Positions 42,320 to 52,317 of a DNA stretch of 64,000 nucleotides are shown one piece after another (position 1 is the stretch's first letter; each line of letters begins with the position of its first letter). A program made the position numbers and the translations under genes. Where the stretch lies: assembly GCA_013398295.1 (NCBI GenBank), contig VZSF01000964.1, forward strand, positions 248,001-312,000, given 5' to 3'. The DNA comes from Chionis minor. Lineage: Eukaryota > Chordata > Aves > Charadriiformes > Chionididae. The notes beneath the pieces are model-generated. The model was not told the origin of the DNA. It saw nothing but the letters and a program-made list of their open reading frames with translations, and searched no databases.

Positions 42320-42682
42320 AAGGGAGACCTTATTGCTCTCGACAGCTACCCAACGGGAGGTTGCAGTGAGGTGGGTGCTGGTCTCTTCTCTCACGTAACT
42401 AGCAATAGGGCAAGATGAAATGGGTTTAGATTGTGCCAGGGGAGGTTTAGGCTGGACACTAGGAAAAAATGTTTTCACTAAAAGTGTTATCAAACATTGG
42501 AACAGGCTGCCTCGGGAGGTGTTTGAGTCCCCATCCCTAGCTGTGTTTAAAAGTCGTGTAGCTGCGGTGCCGAGAGACATGGTCTAGTGGCGGACCTGGT
42601 TGAGTAGGGTCAATGGCTGGACTGGATGAATTTAAAGGTCTTTTCCAACCTAAAAGATTCTATGATTCCATGATCCTATGGC
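42320..42682 (+). mobile_element. CR1 LINE 3' region, sense
   Basis: It contains the CR1 landmarks in order: GGGAGACCTTATTGCTCTC, GCAATAGGGCAAGATGAAAT, GGGGAGGTTTAGGCTGGACA, CATTGGAACAGGCTGCCTCG, GTCTTTTCCAACCTAAAAGA and the terminal octamer repeat TTCTATGATTCCATGATC. It covers the degraded end of the reverse-transcriptase frame and the 3' UTR. It is 5'-truncated, has no intact frame, and abuts a GC-rich minisatellite. Confidence 0.93.
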
Positions 42683-42716
42683 TGAACCCCCTGAGAGGGG
42701 CAGGTAGGGGCAGCCG

Positions 42717-42914
42717 TTGGGCTGAGGAGGGGGACATCCTCCTGAGGCCATTGAGGGGGGAAAAGGGGCGCTGGGCGGCCATTGGGCTGAGGAGGGGGCT
42801 GAGGAAGGGACCGTTGGGCTGAGGAGGGGGCAGTTGGGCGGCCGTTGGGCTGAGGAGGGGGCAGCTGGGCGGCCGTTGGGCTGAGGAGGGGGCAGCTGGG
42901 CGGCCGTTGGGCTG
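42717..42914 (+). repeat. GC-rich 31-bp minisatellite running into the gap
   Basis: Direct repeats of a 31-base unit, GCCGTTGGGCTGAGGAGGGG followed by GCAGCTGGGCG, become more perfect towards the gap: degenerate at 42717-42800, nearly exact at 42810-42914. The array is cut by the N gap, so its true length is unknown. Confidence 0.92.
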
Positions 42915-43591
42915 NNNNNNNNNNNNNNNNNNNNNNNNNNNNNNNNNNNNNNNNNNNNNNNNNNNNNNNNNNNNNNNNNNNNNNNNNNNNNNNNNNNNNN
43001 NNNNNNNNNNNNNNNNNNNNNNNNNNNNNNNNNNNNNNNNNNNNNNNNNNNNNNNNNNNNNNNNNNNNNNNNNNNNNNNNNNNNNNNNNNNNNNNNNNNN
43101 NNNNNNNNNNNNNNNNNNNNNNNNNNNNNNNNNNNNNNNNNNNNNNNNNNNNNNNNNNNNNNNNNNNNNNNNNNNNNNNNNNNNNNNNNNNNNNNNNNNN
43201 NNNNNNNNNNNNNNNNNNNNNNNNNNNNNNNNNNNNNNNNNNNNNNNNNNNNNNNNNNNNNNNNNNNNNNNNNNNNNNNNNNNNNNNNNNNNNNNNNNNN
43301 NNNNNNNNNNNNNNNNNNNNNNNNNNNNNNNNNNNNNNNNNNNNNNNNNNNNNNNNNNNNNNNNNNNNNNNNNNNNNNNNNNNNNNNNNNNNNNNNNNNN
43401 NNNNNNNNNNNNNNNNNNNNNNNNNNNNNNNNNNNNNNNNNNNNNNNNNNNNNNNNNNNNNNNNNNNNNNNNNNNNNNNNNNNNNNNNNNNNNNNNNNNN
43501 NNNNNNNNNNNNNNNNNNNNNNNNNNNNNNNNNNNNNNNNNNNNNNNNNNNNNNNNNNNNNNNNNNNNNNNNNNNNNNNNNNNNNNNNNNN
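42915..43591. other. Assembly gap of 677 N
   Basis: The gap has a minisatellite on the left and a CpG island on the right, a usual cause of sequencing drop-out. Open frames that appear to cross it consist mainly of unknown residues and have no meaning. The first exon of the next gene may be hidden here. Confidence 0.99.
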
Positions 43592-43960
43592 CGCACCGCG
43601 GGCCCGGCGGCGGCGGCGGGGGTGTGAGGGGGAAGGCGCGGAGCTCAGTCCGGGGGAGCGGTGCCCCCGCGTTGGGGGGCAGTGCTGAGCCCGTACCGCG
43701 GGACGGGGGCAGAGCGGGGCAGGGCAGGAGAGACAGGGCTGCTGTGGCTGGAGAAGGGGAGCGTTTCCCCGCGGGAGGTGAAACGCTCCGGCGGGCGAGG
43801 GCCGCTGCGGCTTGCGGGCCTGCCAGGCCTGCCGGCCCGAGGGCCTCGCCTTGCCGTTCAGCGGTGCCGGGGAGAGCCTGGGGCCTGTCCATGTTGCCGC
43901 CGCTGCGCGCCCTGGCCACGCTTCGTAGCCCGTCAGGAGTAGTTGCCTTTTAAGCTGTGG
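43592..43960. promoter_or_regulatory. CpG island (possible promoter of next gene)
   Basis: Very GC- and CpG-rich (GGCGGCGGCGGCGG near 43610, many CCGCGG/GCGCG motifs), ending abruptly near 43960 where AT-rich DNA resumes. It has the composition of a vertebrate promoter island. In vertebrates MICAL2/MICALCL is followed on the same strand by PARVA. No PARVA first-exon peptide can be read here, so the exon may be in the gap and this part may be 5' UTR or intron 1. Frames on both strands here are Arg/Pro/Ala-rich, as expected by chance in such DNA. Confidence 0.6.
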
Positions 43961-45363
43961 TGCAAAACCCCAAAACCTTGATGCTCAAATCCTCTTTGAC
44001 TCGTAATGTGTTGCTTTTTATTGGCGTACAGCATGGTCGGTACACATGTCTCTGAGAAACTGGTGTAATGCACAAAACTGATTTCGTGTTTGTAATAGTA
44101 ATCATTTCTCAAGGGCTGTACTTCTTCCTGTACTAAGCAAAAAAACTTTGCCTCATGACAGTGGAGCTTGGGAGAATACCAAGCGCATACAACAGTCTGG
44201 TTCTTTGTCCATACATGTGAATAAGTAAATATCCGCTCCCTACTGAATTGGCATACTTAAAATCCCATGAGACAGAGAATTGGAATTTAACCTCACTCAC
44301 CCATCGTTTTCACAGCTGATGTTAATTTACATACGATGCAAATAGAGCCAAAGTAACAGTCACTTCAAAACAGTTTTTCAAGCAACATTCATCGCTTGCA
44401 AGTGTGAAGAAGGGTATTATGTTCAGCAGACCCTTCCTTCTGATGTGTATGTGGGTAATGAAGCCAGGCATAGTATTTCAGAGTAGCACCAGTGTGGCGG
44501 ACAAGGATGATCTAACTTTGGCAAGAACAGCCCCTCATTCTGTAACTATCACGTCATTTTTCTGAGATGCATGGTCTTGCTTTTCAATTAAAACATGTTG
44601 CATGATTGTGCTCACATTATTTGGCTTTTTCTGGCCATTACAGATGGCCCAGAAGTTGATGAAATAGTAAATAATGGCAAACTTTATTAATTATTCACTT
44701 TTGTTGTATTATTCTCTTAGGTTATTCATGCATATTAGTGGCATTGAACTAGCAGCAATTTTCTGTGATGAGTCTGTATTGTAGGTATGTTTAAAGATCT
44801 TTAATTTAACCTATTTGTAGTAGATTTAGTATGTCCAATGTTATTATTAAACAATGCTGTTTTCCTCGGTGACAGATACTTTGTCAGAAATCTCCAGCAA
44901 AGTATTAGAGGCAGCAGTTACTTCTATCCACAAATCTTGTAATCTTACAAAAAGATATACTCTGTGAAATCATATTTCTTCTCATTACTTCTATGTCTGT
45001 TTTTGAATTTATTGACTAAAACATGCACCTGACATTTCATTACCTCATCATGTTGATATCTACCCTTTGGAAACTTTGAAATAACTTTAGTGTTGTCCTT
45101 GTCCTTTGTGTTGGTTTGGGGATTTTATTTTTTTTTTTAAATTTTGTGAGGAGTTTGTTATTTGCTGATGGAAGAAAAGGTATTTTATTAAATTCACCTT
45201 AACATTCTTCTTACTTCTGCGTGTACTTGTCACATTTCTTTAGTGGAAGAACATACAGTGGTGACATTGATACTATACTATCTTCCTGTTTTGTTTGTTT
45301 GTTTTAGCAGATTCAGATGGCTTCAAAGCTGGTAAATCCTTACTGTGAAGCCTGTTCTCTTTG
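43961..45363. other. Unique AT-rich DNA, no gene seen
   Basis: No exon, repeat or RNA gene is supported. By position it could be intron 1 of the gene driven by the CpG island. Confidence 0.5.
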
Positions 45364-45609
45364 TAGAATGATAGAGTGGTTTCGGTTGGAAAGGGACCTT
45401 TAGGGGTCATCTAGTCCAACTGCCCTGCAACGAGCAGGGACATCTTCAACTAGATCATGTTGCTCGGAGCCCTGTCCAACCTGTCCTTGAATATTTCCAG
45501 GGATTGGGGTATCTACCACCTCTCTGGCAACTTGTTCCAGTGTTTCACCACCCTAATTATAAAAAATTTCTTCCTTACATCTAGTCTGAATCAACCGTCA
45601 CCCCTTGTC

Positions 45610-45978
45610 CTATTCACAACAGGCCCTGCTAAAAAGTTTGTCCCCATCTTTCTTATAAACCCCCTTTAAGTACTGAAAGGCTGCAAAAAGGTCTCCCCAG
45701 ACCCTTCTCTTCCCCAGGCTCAACAACCCAAACTCTCTCACCCTGTCCTCATCGGAGAGGTATTCCATCCCTCTGATCTTTTTTGTGGCCTCCTCTGGAC
45801 CTGCTCCAACAGGTCCATGTCTTTCCTGTGCTAAGGACTCCAGAGCTGGATGCAGTACTCCAGGTGGGGTGCCATGAGAGAAGAGTAGAGCGGCACAATT
45901 GCCTGTCATGACCTGCTGGCCATGCTTTTTTCGATGCATCCCAGGGTATGGTTGGCTTTCTGGGCTGCAAGCACACAC
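45610..45978 (-). pseudogene. CR1 reverse transcriptase, C-terminal fragment
   Basis: A minus-strand open stretch whose second half reads as the conserved CR1 RT C-terminal region (MEYLSDEDRVREFGLLSLGK and FAAFQYLKGVYKKDG, ending near a FSRACCE-like motif). The first half is out of frame with the family. It is a dead fragment without a start or the catalytic domain, part of the surrounding CR1. Confidence 0.85.
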
Positions 45979-46101
45979 TGTTGGCTCATGTCCAGCTTTT
46001 CATCTTCCAGTACCCCCAAATCCTTTTCGGCAGGGCTGCTCTCCCATCATTTCCCAAGCCTATATTGATACTAGGGGTTGCCCCAATGCAGATGCAGGAC
46101 C

Positions 46102-46334
46102 TTGCACGTGGTCTTATTCAACCTTGTGAAGTTCATATGGGTCCACTTCTTGAGCTTCTACAGGTCCCTCTGGATGGCATCCCATCCCTCGGTTGTGTCA
46201 ACTGCACCACTCAGCTTNTTGCACGTGGTCTTATTCAACCTTGTGAAGTTCATATGGGTCCACTTCTTGAGCTTCTACAGGTCCCTCTGGATGGCATCCC
46301 ATCCCTCGGTTGTGTCAACTGCACCACTCAGCTT
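46102..46334. repeat. 116-bp direct repeat around a single N
   Basis: 46102-46217 and 46219-46334 are identical direct copies with exactly one N (46218) between them. The repeat lies inside the CR1. This is the pattern of two overlapping contigs placed end to end without merging, so it is probably an artefact rather than a biological duplication. Confidence 0.93.
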
Positions 46335-46817
46335 GGTGTTGTCCACAAACTTGCTGAGGGTCCACTTGATCCCACTGTCTATGTCACTGGTGAAGTGATT
46401 GAACAGTACCGGTCCCAGTATGGACCCCTGAGGGACACCGCTTGTCACTGATCTCTACTTGGACATAGAGCTGTTGCCCACTACTCTCTGGATGTGACCA
46501 TCCAACCAATTCCTCATCCACCAAACAGTCTACCCATCAAATCTGTATCTTTCCAATTTAGAGAGAAGGATGTTGTGGTGGGGGACCATGTCAGAGGCAT
46601 TAGAGAAGTCCTGATAGATGACATCCGTAGCTCTTCACTTGTCCGCTGATACAGTCACTCCATCACAGAAGGCCACTAGGTTGGTCAGACAGGACTTGCC
46701 CTTGGTGAAGTTGTGCTGGCTGTCTTGAATCACTTCCCTGTCCTCCATGTGCCTTAGCATAGCTTCTAGGAGGATCTGTTCCGTGATCTTCCCAGGCACA
46801 GAGGTGAGGCTGAGAGG

Positions 46818-47201
46818 TCAGTAGTTCCCAGCGTCCTCCTTTCTACCCTTTTTTAGAGTGGGTGCTATTTTTCTCTTTTTCCACTTACTGAAGTCTTCAC
46901 CTGACTGCCGTGACTTGTCAAATAGCATGGAGAGCGGCTTGGCAGCTACATCAGCCAGTTTCCTCAGGGTTCTGGCATGTGTCTTGTCAGGTCCCATAGA
47001 CTTACTTATGTTCGGGTTCCTCAGGTGGTCACGAACCTCATCTCTTAAAGCAGGAAGGACTTTGCTCCCCCAGTCCCTGCCTTGTGGTCCATCCACTCGA
47101 GAGGTGTGGAAAGAAAGATTGCCAGTGAAGACAGGCAAAAAAGTTGTTGAGTACCTCAGCTTCTCCTTGTCTGCTGTTACCAGTGTGTCAATCTCGCTCA
47201 T
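46818..47201 (-). pseudogene. CR1 reverse transcriptase, N-terminal RT fragment (copy 1)
   Basis: A 127-residue minus-strand open stretch containing GPQGRDWGSKVLPALRDEVR, HLRNPNISKSMGPDKTHART, LADVAAKPLSMLFDKS and WKKRKIAPTLKKGRKEDAGN. This corresponds to the fingers part of CR1-type RT. It ends at a stop just after the AGNY motif, where an active element would continue, so it is inactive. The same frame is repeated at 48830-49213, 2012 bases away. Confidence 0.88.
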
Positions 47202-48385
47202 TGCAGAGGTACGCTTTATTTGATCTTCCTTTTGTTCACAACCTTCTGGTTGACATACCTGTGGAAGCTCTTCTTATTCTTTGCATCCCTTGCCAAATGC
47301 AGCTCCAGCTGCACCTTGGCCTTCCTGACCCCATCCCTACACAACCAGGCAGCGTCCATCCGTATACTCTTCCCAGGATACCTGTCCCTGCTTCAACTGC
47401 CTGTGCATCTCTTTCTTGCCCTTCAGTTTGACCAGTAGGTCTTGATTCGTCCGTGCCAGTCTCTTGCCTTCCTTGTAGGGCTCCAGGTGTGTTTGAAGTC
47501 TAGCTAGGAACTTCATATAGGAGGTCAGATTGCTTGTTCATCTAGGGTCTGTTGCTTGATTATTTTTCCCCCTCCCTACTTTAATTGACTTAGTGGCAGA
47601 TTTCCTGTAGAGGCAGGTCTCGGTCATGGGAGTGTACAGTTATTCAACTGTTAACGCCTAACGTATTAGAAAATGGTCAAGTATGAGTCATAGGCATTTG
47701 GAAAAAAAAAAAAAGTTTCTTCTGCTGGCCATGTTTAGACCTTCAACTTTTGTAAACTAGAATGAAGTCCTCTTGGATGGCATCTTTACTCTTCATCTTT
47801 TTGTAGAACATCAGGATCTATTCTCTAATCCAGTTTGTTAGTCTGATACAGGTTATCTACCCTGTTTTGTTGTGAATGTTGATCTCTAATCGTGTAAGCT
47901 CTCTAAATACAATGAACTGTTAGTAACTCTTTAGAAACAACGGTGTGGGTTTTTCTGTATAGGGCATTCATTTCCCCTTTTATCTACTTAGTCTCATGCT
48001 TTATGATTTTAATATATCAGTAGACTAAATCAATGTTCTGGACTTCACCTATGTCAGCATTTCTTCACGAGGCAACAGTTCTCATTATTCCAATTTATTG
48101 TTACCTTTAACGTATGGGCAGTAGAACAAGTATGCTTCTTTTAGTTGAATGTAGACTATGCAGAAGATGCCAGTCTCCAGATCAACTGGTTAAGGACCTG
48201 GCTAGAGCCACTACGGCTTTTTTCCCAACCTGTGTACCCTCAGGGGCTACCAAGGGGCTGCCGCACACACACATCTGTTTTGTTCCTCTGCCACAAGCCC
48301 CTCTGTTTGCGTTAAGCCAGACCATGCTCAGGGTGCACACCTGGAATCAAAAACTTAGGACCATACCCAGGTCTTACGGCTTAGN

Positions 48386-49572
48386 ACTGTCTATGTCACT
48401 GGTGAAGTGATTGAACAGTACCGGTCCCAGTATGGACCCCTGAGGGACACCGCTTGTCACTGATCTCTACTTGGACATAGAGCTGTTGCCCACTACTCTC
48501 TGGATGTGACCATCCAACCAATTCCTCATCCACCAAACAGTCTACCCATCAAATCTGTATCTTTCCAATTTAGAGAGAAGGATGTTGTGGTGGGGGACCA
48601 TGTCAGAGGCATTAGAGAAGTCCTGATAGATGACATCCGTAGCTCTTCACTTGTCCGCTGATACAGTCACTCCATCACAGAAGGCCACTAGGTTGGTCAG
48701 ACAGGACTTGCCCTTGGTGAAGTTGTGCTGGCTGTCTTGAATCACTTCCCTGTCCTCCATGTGCCTTAGCATAGCTTCTAGGAGGATCTGTTCCGTGATC
48801 TTCCCAGGCACAGAGGTGAGGCTGAGAGGTCAGTAGTTCCCAGCGTCCTCCTTTCTACCCTTTTTTAGAGTGGGTGCTATTTTTCTCTTTTTCCACTTAC
48901 TGAAGTCTTCACCTGACTGCCGTGACTTGTCAAATAGCATGGAGAGTGGCTTGGCAGCTACATCAGCCAGTTTCCTCAGGGTTCTGGCATGTGTCTTGTC
49001 AGGTCCCATAGACTTACTTATGTTCGGGTTCCTCAGGTGGTCACGAACCTCATCTCTTAAAGCAGGAAGGACTTTGCTCCCCCAGTCCCTGCCTTGTGGT
49101 CCATCCACTCGAGAGGTGTGGAAAGAAAGATTGCCAGTGAAGACAGGCAAAAAAGTTGTTGAGTACCTCAGCTTCTCCTTGTCTGCTGTTACCAGTGTGT
49201 CAATCTCGCTCATTGCAGAGGTACGCTTTATTTGATCTTCCTTTTGTTCACAACCTTCTGGTTGACATACCTGTGGAAGCTCTTCTTATTCTTTGCATCC
49301 CTTGCCAAATGCAGCTCCAGCTGCACCTTGGCCTTCCTGACCCCATCCCTACACAACCAGGCAGCGTCCATCCGTATACTCTTCCCAGGATACCTGTCCC
49401 TGCTTCAACTGCCTGTGCATCTCTTTCTTGCCCTTCAGTTTGACCAGTAGGTCTTGATTCGTCCGTGCCAGTCTCTTGCCTTCCTTGTAGGGCTCCAGGT
49501 GTGTTTGAAGTCTAGCTAGGAACTTCATATAGGAGGTCAGATTGCTTGTTCATCTAGGGTCTGTTGCTTGAT
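48386..49572 (-). mobile_element. Second copy of the CR1 RT remnant (duplicated)
   Basis: The CR1 part of the duplicated segment, including a second copy of the RT fragment at 48830-49213. It carries no 3' end of its own because the duplication begins inside the element, which no insertion mechanism would produce. Confidence 0.85.
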
Positions 49573-52289
49573 TATTTTTCCCCCTCCCTACTTTAATTGA
49601 CTTAGTGGCAGATTTCCTGTAGAGGCAGGTCTCGGTCATGGGAGTGTACAGTTATTCAACTGTTAACGCCTAACGTATTAGAAAATGGTCAAGTATGAGT
49701 CATAGGCATTTGGAAAAAAAAAAAAAGTTTCTTCTGCTGGCCATGTTTAGACCTTCAACTTTTGTAAACTAGAATGAAGTCCTCTTGGATGGCATCTTTA
49801 CTCTTCATCTTTTTGTAGAACATCAGGATCTATTCTCTAATCCAGTTTGTTAGTCTGATACAGGTTATCTACCCTGTTTTGTTGTGAATGTTGATCTCTA
49901 ATCGTGTAAGCTCTCTAAATACAATGAACTGTTAGTAACTCTTTAGAAACAACGGTGTGGGTTTTTCTGTATAGGGCATTCATTTCCCCTTTTATCTACT
50001 TAGTCTCATGCTTTATGATTTTAATATATCAGTAGACTAAATCAATGTTCTGGACTTCACCTATGTCAGCATTTCTTCACGAGGCAACAGTTCTCATTAT
50101 TCCAATTTATTGTTACCTTTAACGTATGGGCAGTAGAACAAGTATGCTTCTTTTAGTTGAATGTAGACTATGCAGAAGATGCCAGTCTCCAGATCAACTG
50201 GTTAAGGACCTGGCTAGAGCCACTACGGCTTTTTTCCCAACCTGTGTACCCTCAGGGGCTACCAAGGGGCTGCCGCACACACACATCTGTTTTGTTCCTC
50301 TGCCACAAGCCCCTCTGTTTGCGTTAAGCCAGACCATGCTCAGGGTGCACACCTGGAATCAAAAACTTAGGACCATACCCAGGTCTTACGGCTTAGCAAT
50401 AGGTCAGTGAAGTCTGTGGGACTTGGTGCACTTACGATAAATAACGGGCAACTGAAAATTTCCCTGTCTTTCAGTTGGTATAATCTCTGCTATTAGACAG
50501 AGGATGGAAACTTACTGATGTACTTCAGTTTTTTACCACAAGGGCTAAGAATTAGTGTTTTTAAATAATGCAAAAATGTTTTATCTGTTGTAGGGAGTAT
50601 GCTAATGAAATTTAGTACTTTCTGTGTTATATTTCTATTTAACTGTTGTAGGTGATATATGATTATACGTATATGGTTTTTGTATTTATGCCATCAACAA
50701 GCATTTTAATCATTGTCAAAATGATTTTTTTATATATTGCAACAGTAGATCCAGTACCAAAATGCTCCACCCAAATGAAAATCCTTTAGGATCTGAAATG
50801 ACATTATGGTGAAGAGTAATGTAGATTATTTCTAAAGAGAGTAAAGGCTATGTAGTTTTAGATGTAGCAAAAGTAGTTTATAATACAATATAATTGGATT
50901 TTCTGAAATAACATTAATTTATATATATAAATATAAAAATATATAGCAAGCCTTTCTGTACAAAGTTCAAAGTTCTTGGCAATGCTAAGTATTCCACCCA
51001 TGTTAGAGATGTGAATATTCTAGACAAGTGACATGAATTCTCTAATAACACAGTACAAGTTGTTGACCAAAACAGGGAGAGTAACCTGAGATACTGTTAC
51101 CTGAGATACCACGTGTGATGCAAGCAGGGATTCATCATACCTTAAGACATATGTTAATCTGGAAAATACATTGTCATTAAATATCAGATAATATTTCATA
51201 AAATCTGAAATTTGGAGCTCAAATTTATTTATGTCGTCATCTGTCACATAGGATCTTAGCCTGGTTTTCGTTCACAGTGTCTCATGGCCATTGGTGGAAT
51301 TTGAGGATGAGAACATTGTACTTCAGTCTTCCCTTTGAGAGTGTGAGCAGCTGCATCTTTAAATAGTGTATGCATTCTGTTAAGGTAATAAAAATTACAA
51401 ATGGTTAAATATGTTTGGCATTAATTCTAATTAACTTTTTATCTAATGAGAAAATAGTGAGATAATACTATAATATTTGATGACCTGTTTAAAACTAAAG
51501 TGTCGTATGCCAAAATTATTTGTAGTTTACAGTAAGATTCCGTCCCTTTCATTCCTGAAAAGCATTCAAAGACTGAGCCACCCTATATATGCTACTGGTG
51601 GATTCTAGTCCTTATCTAGCAGGAGTTAAGATGCACGGAGGATCTCACTGTATTAGCAAAAAACAACCACAAATTAAAATTTATTGTAAGCTCCTTACAG
51701 TAGTCTGCATTGTGTATGAGACATCTTTATACGAGTGCAAGGAGAGAACAGAATGACCTCGTGTTTTAGAGGTAGGGGCGTGTGTTGTGTGATCTTACGA
51801 ATTTTTCATAGTGGGTTCAGTAAGGTCATGTATGATTGTCCTCCTTGAATTTTCCTGGCCTGGCAATTATAGTAACAGAAATGTCACTCCTCCTAATAGC
51901 TTACCTTAGTGGAGAATCATAAGAATTGGCCCCGACATGCTAATAAATCTGTGACACATTTGGGAATGGAGAGCAAAGTTCAGAATTGCTTAAATTGCGT
52001 TGGAGCAGATGGGAAACAGACAGCTTGGACCCATGAACTTGGTAGAAAGCAATTACTGCTCATTGTACGGGCTCAGTCGGTTTTCCAATTGATATGACAT
52101 CAATTTCAGTAATTTGACTGCTCTTCTGCCTAGTTTATTTGGTGTTGATGGGCAGGAGAAGGAATGAATTTTCTCCGAGCTTCCACTTAGGATATTTCTT
52201 TTTCTTTTGTAGTTTTTTTTATTTCATTTTGGTGTGTGAGGTCACAGTAGGCTGTATTTTCTGTATGCCTAAGGGAAGAGTATGTTAAC

Positions 52290-52317
52290 GGGGCGGGGGG
52301 GGGGGGGGGGGAAGGGA
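52290..52317 (+). repeat. Poly-G tract
   Basis: GGGGC is followed by 17 uninterrupted G and GAAGGG. The length is probably uncertain in the assembly because long G homopolymers are error-prone. Confidence 0.85.

Larger units (their letters stand above)
45364..47560 (-). mobile_element. Long CR1 LINE remnant, antisense
   Basis: Starting at 45364 with the complement of the CR1 3' end (TTTCGGTTGGAAAGGGACCT), it continues upstream through the reverse-transcriptase region. Decoded pieces on the minus strand include EYLSDEDRVREFGLLSLGKR, AAFQYLKGVYKKDG, and further upstream DHLRNPNISKSMGPDKTHAR and PLSMLFDKSRQSGEDFSKWK. All are in the order of a CR1 RT. The catalytic FADD box is replaced by FVDN (46338-46349). 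There are many stops and frame changes. About 2 kb of the element is visible; its 5' limit is approximate. The 116-bp repeat around 46218 is probably artefactual. Confidence 0.92.
46374..50396. repeat. 2011-bp near-perfect direct duplication around a single N
   Basis: 46374-48384 is repeated at 48386-50396 (offset 2012), with one N at 48385. In the parts I compared, one substitution was seen: GAGAGCGGC (copy 1, near 46930) against GAGAGTGGC (copy 2, near 48942). The unit covers the upstream part of the CR1 RT plus about 0.8 kb of unique sequence, so the boundaries are unrelated to the element. A false duplication from two haplotype contigs is the best explanation. Confidence 0.93.

Noticed and set aside
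42660..43953. Long open frames on both strands crossing the N gap (up to 419 codons)
   Set aside because: They are mostly unknown residues from the gap joined to translated minisatellite and CpG-island DNA; no family features.
43855..43953. ATG-initiated peptide MLPPLRALATLRSPSGVVAF as a first exon
   Set aside because: It does not resemble the expected PARVA start, ends at a stop right after the island, and has no clear donor.
45948..46451. 167-codon sense frame with an internal repeat
   Set aside because: It is the complement of the CR1 reverse-transcriptase region, and the internal repeat is the 116-bp duplication around the N.
46374..50396. Recent biological tandem segmental duplication or CRISPR-like/tandem array
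   Set aside because: Only two copies, one lone N exactly at the junction, one substitution noticed: a contig-overlap artefact is simpler.
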